A DNA stretch of 51,339 nucleotides, from the IMG/VR virus record IMGVR_UViG_3300035698_011830, positions 1-51,339 of that record; one strand, given 5' to 3'. The notes below the pieces were generated by a model. That model ran no database searches, was not told the DNA's origin, and saw nothing but the letters and a program-made list of their open reading frames with translations. The position numbers were made by a program, and so were the translations under genes. This DNA is from a virus. Shown one piece after another: positions 14,650 to 23,810 of the stretch (positions are counted from its first letter, which is position 1; each line of letters starts with the position of its first letter).

Positions 14650-14921
14650 GAGAACTCCAACATGCGTACCGACCCGGGGGACCGATGACCAAAGACCGGA
14701 AGAGGGATCACTTCGAAGCTCTCATCGAGGCGAACCGATGTCTTGCCAACGCTCAATTCTTGATCCTCGTCAGAATCGAGGCAGTAGCGAGGACTCCCAA
14801 GAAGGACCTCGTCGAGGATGCAAACGCCAAAGCCGAGGAGATCAAGGAACTCTCTCGCGATCTCCTCAACCGGGTCAAGGACCCAACCGTGCGGAAAAAC
14901 GACAAGGAATCCGCGGGTTAG
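14646..14921 (+). CDS. Hypothetical helical protein (78-91 aa)
   Basis: GTG 14646 overlaps the upstream stop (GTGA); an internal ATG at 14685 behind GGGGGACC is an alternative start. The product is highly charged and helical (KRDHFEALIEANRCLANAQF and NAKAEEIKELSRDLLNRVKD). No family recognised. Confidence 0.5.
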   Translation: MRELQHAYRPGGPMTKDRKRDHFEALIEANRCLANAQFLILVRIEAVARTPKKDLVEDANAKAEEIKELSRDLLNRVKDPTVRKNDKESAG

Positions 14922-14997
14922 GTGCTAGGCTTGACGGAGAACGACAGGGAATCCGGCGAAAACGACTAGGCCGAAGAACCCAAACGGAGTAGAAACG

Positions 14998-15444
14998 ATG
15001 GCAGAACCGGACATTGAGAAGCGGAGAACCCTAGTTTCCGGGTTCCTCATCCGGAGGCTATCGATCGACGACATCTGCAAGGCGATGGAGGATCTCGGAG
15101 AGGTCAATCCTCGGACCTTGCGTCCGTGGGGTTACGGAACCATCGATCGAGATTGCAGGGTCCTCCGGGCGGACTGGCTCGAAGCGGCGGCGGAGAACGT
15201 GGCGGAGATGAAGGCGAGGGACCTTCAGGAACTCGAAGAGATCGCTCAAGCGGCTTGGAAGCTAGATGGTAAGGACGGATACGATATCCTCCTGAAGTGC
15301 CAGCAGAGGCGAGCGAGGCTCCTTGGGATGGACGCTCCGGCGAAGCATCGACACGAGGGACATGATGGGGGACCGATTATCCCTCTGACCTATCATCTAC
15401 CAGAGAACGGACGAACGGTCCACGTTGAGAAGGCGGAAAAATGA
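14998..15444 (+). CDS. terS: Putative terminase small subunit
   Basis: ATG 14998 follows ACGGAGTAGAAACG. Residues 8-30 (KRRTLVSGFLIRRLSIDDIC) and the PRTLRPWGYGTIDRDCRVLR stretch form a helix-turn-helix start. It is followed by RDLQELEEIAQAAWKLDGKD and QQRRARLLGMDAPAKH, a pattern typical of small-terminase-like proteins whose C-terminus ends in LLG.DAP. The subunit would recognise the packaging site and load the large subunit. It lies 1.1 kb before terL with four small genes between. Confidence 0.65.
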   Translation: MAEPDIEKRRTLVSGFLIRRLSIDDICKAMEDLGEVNPRTLRPWGYGTIDRDCRVLRADWLEAAAENVAEMKARDLQELEEIAQAAWKLDGKDGYDILLKCQQRRARLLGMDAPAKHRHEGHDGGPIIPLTYHLPENGRTVHVEKAEK

Positions 15445-15695
15445 GAATACAAGTCGAAGCCGAACTTCAAGAGTTCAGTCACAGAGGCGGCGAGGAGCCG
15501 ACTTGGCGGCTCCGGATTCGGTCAAACGTCAACGGCGTTATGGTTGCTGGATACTCGAAGGAGTACCCCAAGGCGTTCTTTCGAACGGCGTTCGACTATG
15601 TCATGAGGGGGGCAGTCGATCGGCTCAAAGAAGCCGGAGCCGAGTATCTGAGGGAGGATAATCCGCCATCCCGAACCGTAGAGGAGGGGTCATGA
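15441..15695 (+). CDS. Hypothetical protein (84 aa)
   Basis: ATG 15441 overlaps the terS stop (ATGA). The product is alpha/beta, with MRIQVEAELQEFSHRGGEEP and YPKAFFRTAFDYVMRGAVDR. No family recognised. Confidence 0.5.
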   Translation: MRIQVEAELQEFSHRGGEEPTWRLRIRSNVNGVMVAGYSKEYPKAFFRTAFDYVMRGAVDRLKEAGAEYLREDNPPSRTVEEGS

Positions 15696-15793
15696 CCTCG
15701 GTTCCGCTCCCGCTTTGGTTCTGGGTTCTTCTCGGAATCTGGCTCTTCGAGGAGTTCCTCTCCGGCGGCGGCGTGAGGAGGGACGAAGATTGA
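15692..15793 (+). CDS. Tiny membrane protein (33 aa)
   Basis: ATG 15692 overlaps the upstream stop and is preceded by GAGGAGGGG. The peptide LPLWFWVLLGIWLFEEFLSG is one hydrophobic helix, followed by a Gly-rich turn and a charged end. A small inner-membrane peptide of unknown role. Confidence 0.5.
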   Translation: MTSVPLPLWFWVLLGIWLFEEFLSGGGVRRDED

Positions 15794-16161
15794 ACCCGAT
15801 CGAGAACTCTATCTTCGCCTCTCTGAGGGAAGTCTTTTGTGAAGCGTTCTCGCGCGCCAAGGTCGATCGGTTGGATTGGGACGATCCGAGATCCGATCCG
15901 ATCGGGGACATCCGTCTTCAGCTTGCGGCGATGACACCGGAACCGTATTGGATGCGGGAGCTATCGAAGGCGACTCCGTTCGATCTCGACGATGTCCGGC
16001 GGATCTCCTGTCATTCGGTTCCGAATGTCTGTCTCCTTCAGGAGGGAACTCTCTTTGCAATCGAGGCGGGCGTCATGATGGGAGGCGGCGAGGCGGTCGA
16101 ATCCGCGGCGCGGAACTTCATCCTCGCGACCCGTTCCGGCGTCTCTCTCCGGTTGTCTTGA
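15790..16161 (+). CDS. Hypothetical protein (TTG start)
   Basis: TTG 15790 overlaps the previous stop (TTGA) behind GAGGAGGGACG. The product (123 aa) includes SIFASLREVFCEAFSRAKVD and MTPEPYWMRELSKATPFDLD. No family recognised. Confidence 0.5.
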   Translation: MNPIENSIFASLREVFCEAFSRAKVDRLDWDDPRSDPIGDIRLQLAAMTPEPYWMRELSKATPFDLDDVRRISCHSVPNVCLLQEGTLFAIEAGVMMGGGEAVESAARNFILATRSGVSLRLS

Positions 16162-16173
16162 GAGGGAGCCAGA

Positions 16174-16554
16174 ATGACGACGATCCAGAAAGTGAAACTC
16201 GACTTCGAAGGTGGAATGATCTCGCTCAAGAGGAGCGTCGATTCCGTCTCGATCGCAATCCGAGAAGTCCTGAGTCCAAGGACGACAGCGTATGAGTCTC
16301 TGGACCCGGCGGAAGCACGCGCGGCGATCGAGGCGGTCAACGCATGGGCGCGCGGGACGGTCGCGAATCATTGGACATTCACCTTCGGGGACTCGGAGGG
16401 ATTCGGTTTCTTTCGCGGGTCACGGGAAGAGCCGTCGGAAGGTTTCGTTCTCTTCTATGACGGCGTTGCAGACGAGACGATCGAAACGACTCCAGATGAT
16501 CGAGCACTCATCGTCGCGGCATTCGAGGCGGTCTTTGATTCAGTTGAAGGATGA
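16174..16554 (+). CDS. Hypothetical protein (126 aa)
   Basis: ATG 16174 follows GAGAGGGAGCCAGA. The acidic product includes KVKLDFEGGMISLKRSVDSV and GTVANHWTFTFGDSEGFGFF. No family recognised. The stop overlaps the terL start (ATGA at 16551). Confidence 0.55.
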   Translation: MTTIQKVKLDFEGGMISLKRSVDSVSIAIREVLSPRTTAYESLDPAEARAAIEAVNAWARGTVANHWTFTFGDSEGFGFFRGSREEPSEGFVLFYDGVADETIETTPDDRALIVAAFEAVFDSVEG

Positions 16555-17981
16555 GTCTAACGGAGACCGAAAGGAGTAGGGGACTCCGTCCGCAACCCGG
16601 ACCGCAAGAGGCTTTCCTATCCTGTACCGCGGACATCTGTATATATGGCGGGCAAGCGGGCGGAGGAAAGACGTTCGCTCTCCATATGGAAGGTGGACGG
16701 AACGTTCACGTCCCAGACTATAGCGCGGTCATCTTCCGGCGGACGTTTCCGCAGATCCGTTCCGAAGGCGGTCTTTGGGATTCCTCATTCCAAGTCTTTC
16801 CCCATCTGAACGGTGACCCAATCGAGGGGGAGGTTGAGTGGCGTTTCCCCTCTGGCGCAACGGTTCGCTTTGCGCATATGCAGCATGAAAAAGACCGCTA
16901 CGCTTGGGACTCCTCCCAAATCCCAATGATCGGGTTCGACCAGCTTGAGAGCTTCGCCTCTCGTCAGTTCTGGTACATGCTCTCCCGGAACCGGTCGACG
17001 TGCGGCGTCCGTCCGTACATCCGCGCGAGTTGCAACCCTTCCCCTCCCAACCATTGGCTCCGGAAGCTCCTCGATTGGTGGATCGGGGAACAAGGGTTTC
17101 CCATCCCGGAACGTTCCGGAGTCCTCCGCTATTTCTTCCGTGACTCGAAGGACAAACTCCATTGGTCGGAGGACCGAGCGGAGTTGGTCGAGTCGTTTTT
17201 TCATGAAGATTTCGGAGTCACGCGGGAGGAGTTCGGTCGGGACAACATCCTCTCTTTCACCTTCATAGGTGCATCGATCTTCGACAACAAGATCCTCCTT
17301 GAGAAGGACCCTCTCTATCTCGCCAAACTCCGGGCGCTCCCGAAGATCGACAGGGAGAGGCTCCTTGGAGGGAACTGGAACGTTACGGAGGAAGGCGGGG
17401 AATACTTCGATCGGTCTTGGTTCAAGATCGAGCCAGTTCACAAGATGCTCAAGCGGCAAATTCGCTATTGGGACCGAGCATCGACCGAGCGGAAGCGGAA
17501 GGAGTGGCGGCGAGCGGGGGAGAAGAAAAAGGGACCGAGCGCAACCGCGGGCGTCCGGATGGGGATCGACTCATTCGGGGATATCTGGATTACGGACGTT
17601 CGGCGGTTCTTCAAGGGTCACGCGGAGGTTGGGACGTCGATCGTCAATACGGCGAGTCAAGACGGTCTCCAAGTGGAGATCGGTCTCGAACAAGACCCGG
17701 CGCAAGCCGGAGTTGTTGAGGTCCAAAAGCACGTCCAGAACCTCATGGGATACATCGTCCACGTCAACCGGGTCCGGGAGTCAAAGGGGACGCGTGCTAA
17801 GATGCTCTCGAGCTACGCGGAGAAGGGGCGGGTCCATCTTGTTGAAGGGGACTGGAATGAGGACTTCCTCTCCGAGATGCACCAATTCGACGGGACGGAT
17901 GACACGGCGTCGGATCAAGTGGACGGAGCCTCGGGAGCGTTCTACCTTCTGACCGGGATTTCGATGGCGCGGGGATTCTAA
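16551..17981 (+). CDS. terL: Terminase large subunit
   Basis: ATG 16551 overlaps the previous stop. The N-terminal ATPase carries Walker A GGQAGGGKT (residues 33-41), followed by the IFRRTFPQIRSEGG segment and Walker B MIGFDQLE (126-133). The C-terminal RNase-H-like nuclease shows RYWDRAST (first Asp), the GIDSFGDIWITDVRRF strand and DDTASDQVDG (third acidic site). The enzyme pumps phage DNA into proheads and cuts concatemers. Length (476 aa) is normal for the Terminase_6 type. Confidence 0.95.
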   Translation: MSLTETERSRGLRPQPGPQEAFLSCTADICIYGGQAGGGKTFALHMEGGRNVHVPDYSAVIFRRTFPQIRSEGGLWDSSFQVFPHLNGDPIEGEVEWRFPSGATVRFAHMQHEKDRYAWDSSQIPMIGFDQLESFASRQFWYMLSRNRSTCGVRPYIRASCNPSPPNHWLRKLLDWWIGEQGFPIPERSGVLRYFFRDSKDKLHWSEDRAELVESFFHEDFGVTREEFGRDNILSFTFIGASIFDNKILLEKDPLYLAKLRALPKIDRERLLGGNWNVTEEGGEYFDRSWFKIEPVHKMLKRQIRYWDRASTERKRKEWRRAGEKKKGPSATAGVRMGIDSFGDIWITDVRRFFKGHAEVGTSIVNTASQDGLQVEIGLEQDPAQAGVVEVQKHVQNLMGYIVHVNRVRESKGTRAKMLSSYAEKGRVHLVEGDWNEDFLSEMHQFDGTDDTASDQVDGASGAFYLLTGISMARGF

Positions 17982-18001
17982 GGCGGCGGAGGCTCCAAAG
18001 T

Positions 18002-19474
18002 ATGGCGCGGAATCAATCTAAGCTGAAGGCGCAAAACGAGATAATTCGGAACCAAGAAGTCATACTTCAGGCTCTTTCCTCCATAAGTTCGACGGACAGA
18101 GCCTCGACCTTGGCGCGTCTCGGGTATCAATACGGCGGAGATCGGGACCTTTACGGCGCTCTCGGGTACGTCAAGAGTCCTCGGTTCGAGGACTATCTCG
18201 GACTCTACGAGCGCGGCGACATCTCCCGGGTCATCGTCGACAAGTCTCCCGAGGAATGTTGGTCCGGAGAGATCAAGCTCTTCGAATCCAGCGATCCCAA
18301 CGACACTCCGTTCGAAAAGGCGTGGACCGACCTCGACGAGGAGCATTCGCTTCTTGAGAATCTCCAAGCGGCGGATTCTCTATGCCGGATCGGTCGTTAC
18401 GGAATCATCTATCTTGGATTCAGCGGCGAAGAGGACCCGGAGAAGCCGGTCACGGGGACCAACCGGAAGCTCCTCTATGTCCGTCCGCTCTCTCAGGCAA
18501 GCGCGCAGTTCTCGGAGAGCATCGTCCAGAACGTCAAGGATCCGCGGTATGGACTCCCGGAGTTCTATACCCTCACCTTCGACGGCGAGTCCGGAGCGTC
18601 CTTCCGGGCGCATTGGACGCGGGTCATCCACATTGTGGAAAAGCCGATGGATCAACGGAGCTATGGAAAGCCCGCTCTCCGCGCGGTCTTCAACCGGGTC
18701 AAGGATCTGGAGAAGATCCTCGGAGGATCGGCGGAGATGTTCTGGAGAGGCGCATTCCAAGGCGTCTCCCTCGTCGTGGACAAAGACGCGGCGGTTGGGG
18801 AACAGAGTCTCGCCTCTCTCCGGAAGACCTATGAGGAATACACTCATGGGCTCTCCCGGGGAATGCGGCTCGTCGGAGCCACTCCTCACGATCATTCCTC
18901 GGTTGTGGCGGACCCGAGCGGCAACGTTCAAACGCAACTCCAGATGATTTCCGGGGAGACGGAGATTCCTATCCGGATCCTCATTGGCTCCGAGCGCGGG
19001 GAACTCTCGTCGTCTCAGGACGAGGAAGGTTGGATCCGGCTCAACTCGAAGAGGCGGCGGCGTCATTGCGAACCGCGGATCCTCCGTCCTTTCGTCGATC
19101 GGCTCATTGGGTTCGGCGCTCTCCCGAAGCCGAGAACCGAGAAGTGGAATGTCGAATGGCCGGATCTGCGGTCAGAGTCGGACGACAAACGCGCGGGAAT
19201 CGGATCCCAAAAGATGGCGTCGCTCAAGGCGTACCTCTCCACACCGGGCGCGCGGGAACTGTTTCCGGAAGAGATGTTCCTCCGGGAGATCATCGGGTTC
19301 TCGGAAGATCAGATCGAGCTTGCAAAGAAGCTCATTGATGAGCGGGAACGGGAACTCGAAGCGGAGATGAGGCGCGCGCGGGATGATGCCGCGGCGATCC
19401 CGGAAGAGACCATTCCTCCAATCGAAGGAGAAGGAGCCATTCCAGATGGAACCCAAGTCGTTCCCGGAAATTGA
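18002..19474 (+). CDS. Portal protein (DUF1073 type)
   Basis: ATG 18002 starts a 490-residue protein directly after terL, the usual place of the portal. Family marks are TLARLGYQYGGDRDLYGALG, GDISRVIVDKSPEECW, RYGIIYLGFSG, RAHWTRVIHIVEKP, and GETEIPIRILIGSERGELSS followed by SSQDEEGW. This belongs to the DUF1073 portal group, which some databases name anti-CBASS Acb1-like; the portal reading fits the context here. The C-terminus is an acidic helix with a Pro-rich tail. It forms the dodecameric ring at the packaging vertex. Confidence 0.85.
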   Translation: MARNQSKLKAQNEIIRNQEVILQALSSISSTDRASTLARLGYQYGGDRDLYGALGYVKSPRFEDYLGLYERGDISRVIVDKSPEECWSGEIKLFESSDPNDTPFEKAWTDLDEEHSLLENLQAADSLCRIGRYGIIYLGFSGEEDPEKPVTGTNRKLLYVRPLSQASAQFSESIVQNVKDPRYGLPEFYTLTFDGESGASFRAHWTRVIHIVEKPMDQRSYGKPALRAVFNRVKDLEKILGGSAEMFWRGAFQGVSLVVDKDAAVGEQSLASLRKTYEEYTHGLSRGMRLVGATPHDHSSVVADPSGNVQTQLQMISGETEIPIRILIGSERGELSSSQDEEGWIRLNSKRRRRHCEPRILRPFVDRLIGFGALPKPRTEKWNVEWPDLRSESDDKRAGIGSQKMASLKAYLSTPGARELFPEEMFLREIIGFSEDQIELAKKLIDERERELEAEMRRARDDAAAIPEETIPPIEGEGAIPDGTQVVPGN

Positions 19475-19910
19475 CAGAAACGAGATCGTAGCAACCCGGC
19501 GGCGGTTGGCAATGCTCTTCATGGTCCGCGCGATGTCCGCCAAGGCGATCCGCGAGGGACAGGAAGACGGGGACGAGCGTTGGAAGAACGGACTCCCCTA
19601 TCTCCGACAGGTCAACGAGTCGATCGGCATTGACTCGAAGCGGCTCCGACAGTTGACCGGAGAGCCGGAGCCGGAACCTACGATCGTCGGACTCGAACAG
19701 ACACGGATGACCTCCGAACGATTGCCACTAGAACCGACTCCAGAAACCCGTAGAATCGCAGTATTGAAGACGGTTGTTCTTGAGATCAGCGAGAGAGTCC
19801 GGCATATGCCAGAGTCCGAGGAGAAGGATCTTCTCATATCACGTCAACGAGAAGCCAACCGTGAGTTGGTAGCGTTGCGAAGGGGAGGGAGTCCCGATGG
19901 CCGAAGGTGA
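19446..19910 (+). CDS. Hypothetical helical protein (154 aa)
   Basis: ATG 19446 lies within the end of the portal gene behind GAAGGAGAAGGAGCC. The product is helical and charged (LAMLFMVRAMSAKAIREGQE and HMPESEEKDLLISRQREANR). No family recognised. Position between portal and head genes suggests a small structural or assembly factor. Confidence 0.55.
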   Translation: MEPKSFPEIDRNEIVATRRRLAMLFMVRAMSAKAIREGQEDGDERWKNGLPYLRQVNESIGIDSKRLRQLTGEPEPEPTIVGLEQTRMTSERLPLEPTPETRRIAVLKTVVLEISERVRHMPESEEKDLLISRQREANRELVALRRGGSPDGRR

Positions 19911-20325
19911 CGGAACAGTCTACAACAATTTCAAGGAACAGCTTTTCCTTGGAGAACTCGACCTCGGATCCGGAGCGGACACTCTCCGGGTTGTTCTTGT
20001 AACGGCGCATACACTCGACATCGACACGGACGCGAGCTACTCCGATGTCTCCGGGGACGAGGTTTCGGGGACGGGATATACCGCGGCGGGCGAGGCGTTG
20101 ACGTCTCAAGTCGTGGCTCAGGACAACACGAACAACAGAGCTTCACTCGATGCGGCGGACGTGACATGGACAGGTCTCGACGCGGGGACTCCGAACTACG
20201 CCATTCTCTACGACGATACGCACGTATCGAACTATTTGATTGCAGCGTGGGAGATCGCAACGGCGAGCAATGGTGGAGACTATACGTTGCAGTGGAACGC
20301 GAACGGCATTTTGCTGTTGACCTAA
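19897..20325 (+). CDS. Phage structural protein, head decoration-like
   Basis: ATG 19897 overlaps the preceding gene by 14 bases. The pattern YNNFKEQLFLGELDLGSGAD, LRVVLVTAHTLDID, EVSGTGYTAAGEAL and ADVTWTGLDAGTPNYAILYD is that of a widespread small phage structural protein (about 140 aa, beta-rich), often found near head or fibre genes. The precise position in the virion is not known to me. Confidence 0.7.
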   Translation: MAEGDGTVYNNFKEQLFLGELDLGSGADTLRVVLVTAHTLDIDTDASYSDVSGDEVSGTGYTAAGEALTSQVVAQDNTNNRASLDAADVTWTGLDAGTPNYAILYDDTHVSNYLIAAWEIATASNGGDYTLQWNANGILLLT

Positions 20326-20339
20326 GGAGTCTCCCGATC

Positions 20340-20831
20340 ATGAATAAAGCGCAACTTCTCGCGGACCTTTCCGGTCGATCGTACATCAACTGGGTTGGGA
20401 CTCCCGTCCTAGAAGATCCCAACGTTGGAGACGAGACACTCGACGGGAAACTCTACCGCGTTCCGACCGGACAAGTCGTCGGTCTCGCGGGCGGGATCAC
20501 CAAGGTCGATTTCTACGTTTTCAACGAGGGACTCGGCGGAGAACTCGCGATCTATGCGGAGCGTCCTCCGGAACAGCGCGCGCGTCCGTCCGCTCTACGG
20601 GATTGGTTCATCGAACAGAAGGACAACAATCCGGAGAGCATGAAGGCGGCGTCTATCGTCTGGCTCTCGGAACGGTGGGAACAGGTGGTCTATATGATCC
20701 TCGACGGATCTCCACTCATCCCGAAGTATTTCTACATCCACAAGGGGACGGCTCCGGTTGAGATCAGCGGGACGGCGGCGGAGATCCAACTCATGTTGGC
20801 ATTCCTCGCGGCAAACCGGTTCTCGGTTTAA
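20340..20831 (+). CDS. Hypothetical structural-region protein (163 aa)
   Basis: ATG 20340 follows TAAGGAGTCTCCCGATC. It includes LADLSGRSYINWVGTPVLED, an RPSALRDWFIEQKDNNPESM helix and SERWEQVVYMILDGSPLIPK. Small proteins of this kind accompany the preceding structural gene in many phages. Function is unknown. Confidence 0.55.
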   Translation: MNKAQLLADLSGRSYINWVGTPVLEDPNVGDETLDGKLYRVPTGQVVGLAGGITKVDFYVFNEGLGGELAIYAERPPEQRARPSALRDWFIEQKDNNPESMKAASIVWLSERWEQVVYMILDGSPLIPKYFYIHKGTAPVEISGTAAEIQLMLAFLAANRFSV

Positions 20832-21190
20832 TGCCTTGTCGAGGTTGGATGAAGGTCGAGTCTCCGGTTGAAGAGCCGGGATCGATGGAGTGGGCTCCGG
20901 GGAAGTTCGTCTCGTTTCGAGATACCGGGGTCCACTTCGGACCGCATATCGAAGGGTCGATGATTCGCGAGCGTCGAGGTCTTGTCTTTACGGTGGTAGA
21001 TCGAGAAGCGGAAGAGATGCGTGAGCATTTCACCAACGCGGCGAGGGACGATTCCGTTTTCGAGGACATCCTCCGGACGGTGACGATTGATCTCGACAAG
21101 CTACCGTTTGGAGTTCGAATTTCCCTTGGCGTATCCGGGGAGTGCGAAGTCACGTCCGCTCAACTCTGGGCTGCAAGAGTCGAGGGATAG
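20831..21190 (+). CDS. Hypothetical protein (119 aa)
   Basis: The ATG at 20831 shares its A with the preceding TAA stop. The product has MEWAPGKFVSFRDTGVHFGP and DREAEEMREHFTNAARDDSV. No family recognised. Confidence 0.5.
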   Translation: MPCRGWMKVESPVEEPGSMEWAPGKFVSFRDTGVHFGPHIEGSMIRERRGLVFTVVDREAEEMREHFTNAARDDSVFEDILRTVTIDLDKLPFGVRISLGVSGECEVTSAQLWAARVEG

Positions 21191-21194
21191 TCCG

Positions 21195-23522
21195 ATGGCG
21201 ACTGCTGAAACCGAGTTCGACATAGATCCTGGCGGAGCTACGGGATACGACTACCTATCGCTTGAAGATTGGGACGCCGCCGAAGCTACGAACGCGATGA
21301 TAGCGGACGACAAACGGTACAAATGCATCTGTCGGTCGTCAGACGGATCCGAAGATTTCACTACGTGGAACGTAAGCGCAACTTGGACGACTAGCGGCGG
21401 ATCGGGCAAGTATGACGGGAACCGGCTCATCATCACTTGCGAGGAAGACCACGGCGATACGTACAACTCGTCGAACTATCGGTTGGAGTTGGCAAATCAT
21501 GGGATCTTCATGAGCCGGTTTTCGACCGGGATCCATTGTACCGTGGAAAACATACAAGTATACATGAATGGCACTGCCACCTACAAGGTGGGCATGTATA
21601 TCAACGGTGATAATGATTGGTACGTTGAAAGATGCAGAATCCGAGGAACCGCGGCAAATGACGGGACGAAGGGATTCTATATTGGTAACGCTTCCGCTGA
21701 TATAAAAGCGTCCGCGAACTTCATCTATGACATGGCAGGCACGAACGGCTACGGGATATTCCTAGCGAAAGGTGTTCTCCGAGCGAACAACAACACGGTT
21801 CAAAACTGCTACATTGGGATTGAGAAGGTTGGGTCAAGCGGGACAGATATCCATCTTCAAAACAATCTTGTCCAGTCCTCCGCTACGAACTACGCGAACG
21901 TTGGCGCGTTGTGGGAAACGGCGGACTACAACGGCGGAGATGATGGAACGACTCCGGGGACGAACACGGTAGACACTTCCTCCGGAACTGTTTTCATCGA
22001 CGAATCGGGGGACGATTTCCACATTGACCCGACCGGACCCGCATTCGGCGCGGGGACGGATCTCAGCTCTGATACCTATCCTGTTACGCTCGATGTCGAC
22101 GGAGATACATTCTCGAATTGGTCGATTGGCGCGGATGACGGAGCTTCGTCCGCGGTTAGCGTGACGATGGGGAGCGCAAGCGCGGCGACATCTGCGCAAG
22201 CTCTCGCGGTCGGAGCCGGGTCGGTGAGCGTCACGGCATCGAGCGCGTCAATTGCGTCCGCGGCTCAGACTCTCTCCGTTTCCGTGGCTCAAGTGTCGGT
22301 TTCAATGTCTCCCGCTACCCTCGTATCATCGGCTCAAACTCTCGCAATCGTCGAAGGGGCGTTAGCGGTCCAGATGTCTCCCGCGGTCGTCGTCTCCTCC
22401 GCGGAGACTTTGGCGGTTGCGGTCGGAACGTTGCTTCTCCAGATGAGTCCCGCGGCGTTGGCTTCGTCCGGGGAGGCTCTCGCGGTTGTCGGCGGGACTA
22501 CCGCGGTTCCGATGTCTCCGGCGGAGGTCGCTTCGTCCGCGGAAGCTCTCGCGGTCTCGGTCGGGGCGTTGCTCCTTCAGATGAGCACAGTCGAGGCGGC
22601 ATCTTCCGCGGAGACCCTCACTATTGGTCCCGGAGGCGCGTCTCTTTTGATGTCGTCGGCGGATGTCGCATCGTCCGCGGAGGCGTTGGCAGTAAGTATC
22701 GGCGGATTGATTCTCCAGATGTCTCCCGCGGAGGCGGAGTCTTCCGCGGAGGCGTTGGCCGTCGGTCTGGGAGCGTTGGTCCTTCAGATGGGATCCATCG
22801 ACGTGACGTCCTCGGGGGAGGCTCTCACGGTCGGAGCCGGGGCGGTCTCCATCTTAGCGGCGGCGGCAGAGATCGCATCGAGCGCGGGGACGTTGGCCGT
22901 CCTCATCGGCGGGACAAGTATCGGACTCTCCTCCGCGGTCATCCTCACGAGCGCGGAATCTCTCGGAGTGGGAATCGGGGGGACCTCGGTCGTTGCCGGA
23001 GTCGCTCAACTCGTCGCTCTCGCGGAAGCTCTCACGATCGACGCTCCGGGTCCCGGGGAGACCATCGTCATCATGGGCGCGGCGGAACTCGCCTCGTCCG
23101 CTCTCGCGGTTGGCGTCGTCGGAGGTTCGACCTCGGTCGGAGTCTCCGCGGCAGAACTTTCCTCGTCCGCGGGCGGCGTCGTCGTCGGGAGGGGAGAGGT
23201 CGTCGTCCTCAACGGCGCGGCTTCATTGGCGGTCGACCCTCTTAGTCTATCGATCATCTCTTCCGGGGAAGTGGCAATCCTCCTCGGTGCGGCAGAACTT
23301 TCCCTCTCTCTCCCAATCGTCACGCGGCGTGGGGGAGTGATCGTCCTTCCGGACGGAAGATCGGCAATCGTTGTCGGGGACTCCCGGTGTACTGTCGTCC
23401 TCGGAGAGAGCCGGATTGAGGCGGTCCCGGGCGAGAGCCGGGAGATCGACTCTCAGGAGGAAGACCGGACGACAACGGTCCCGGGCGTCGACAGAGAGCC
23501 AACCGTTGACGAAGGAGCGTGA
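21195..23522 (+). CDS. Beta-helix protein with about 18 tandem Ala/Ser repeats
   Basis: ATG 21195 is chosen because the earlier part of the frame overlaps the previous gene; only weak Shine-Dalgarno sequence precedes it. Residues 1-320 look like a right-handed parallel beta-helix, with YDYLSLEDWDAAEA, NIQVYMNGTATYKVGMYING and RANNNTVQNCYIGIEKVGSS as stacked rungs and a DFHIDPTGPAFGAGTD end. From about residue 328 to 720 there are roughly 20-residue repeats of the type SSAEALAVSVGALLLQMSPA. The C-terminus is charged (GESRIEAVPGESREIDSQEE). The first part resembles phage fibre or decoration proteins; the repeat region is probably a solenoid on the virion surface. Role is inferred. Confidence 0.65.
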   Translation: MATAETEFDIDPGGATGYDYLSLEDWDAAEATNAMIADDKRYKCICRSSDGSEDFTTWNVSATWTTSGGSGKYDGNRLIITCEEDHGDTYNSSNYRLELANHGIFMSRFSTGIHCTVENIQVYMNGTATYKVGMYINGDNDWYVERCRIRGTAANDGTKGFYIGNASADIKASANFIYDMAGTNGYGIFLAKGVLRANNNTVQNCYIGIEKVGSSGTDIHLQNNLVQSSATNYANVGALWETADYNGGDDGTTPGTNTVDTSSGTVFIDESGDDFHIDPTGPAFGAGTDLSSDTYPVTLDVDGDTFSNWSIGADDGASSAVSVTMGSASAATSAQALAVGAGSVSVTASSASIASAAQTLSVSVAQVSVSMSPATLVSSAQTLAIVEGALAVQMSPAVVVSSAETLAVAVGTLLLQMSPAALASSGEALAVVGGTTAVPMSPAEVASSAEALAVSVGALLLQMSTVEAASSAETLTIGPGGASLLMSSADVASSAEALAVSIGGLILQMSPAEAESSAEALAVGLGALVLQMGSIDVTSSGEALTVGAGAVSILAAAAEIASSAGTLAVLIGGTSIGLSSAVILTSAESLGVGIGGTSVVAGVAQLVALAEALTIDAPGPGETIVIMGAAELASSALAVGVVGGSTSVGVSAAELSSSAGGVVVGRGEVVVLNGAASLAVDPLSLSIISSGEVAILLGAAELSLSLPIVTRRGGVIVLPDGRSAIVVGDSRCTVVLGESRIEAVPGESREIDSQEEDRTTTVPGVDREPTVDEGA

Positions 23523-23525
23523 AGC

Positions 23526-23810
23526 GTGGCGACATTTGACAAAGACCCGAATGAGGTCTTGGATTACGGTTTCGATTGGGACGATTCCGAGAAGCCTTGG
23601 CTTGTCTCTGGGGACGTCATCGATTCCTCGACGTGGACGGCGGACTCCTCGAACCTAACCATTGATTCCAGTTCCACGACCGATACGGTAACCAAGGTTT
23701 GGGTTTCCGGGGGCGTCGTCGGGGAAACCTACAAGCTCACGAACAACATTGTCACCACGGGCGGAAGAACCGGGGAGCGTTCTCATTGTGTCGTCATGAG
23801 AGATCTGTAG
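23526..23810 (+). CDS. Small phage structural protein, fibre/cement adaptor-like
   Basis: GTG 23526 starts VATFDKDPNEVLDYGFDWDD. VSGDVIDSSTWTADSS, KVWVSGGVVGETYKLTNNIV and TTGGRTGERS are the marks of a well-spread 90-100-residue phage protein with an Ig-like fold. Databases call it a fibre-tail adaptor or head protein. Its place directly after a repeat-rich surface protein fits an attachment role. Confidence 0.65.
   Translation: MATFDKDPNEVLDYGFDWDDSEKPWLVSGDVIDSSTWTADSSNLTIDSSSTTDTVTKVWVSGGVVGETYKLTNNIVTTGGRTGERSHCVVMRDL

Noticed and set aside
18002-19474. Anti-CBASS (Acb1) immune-evasion gene
   Set aside because: The DUF1073 similarity underlying that name is to the portal protein; the gene lies directly after terL and has portal features.
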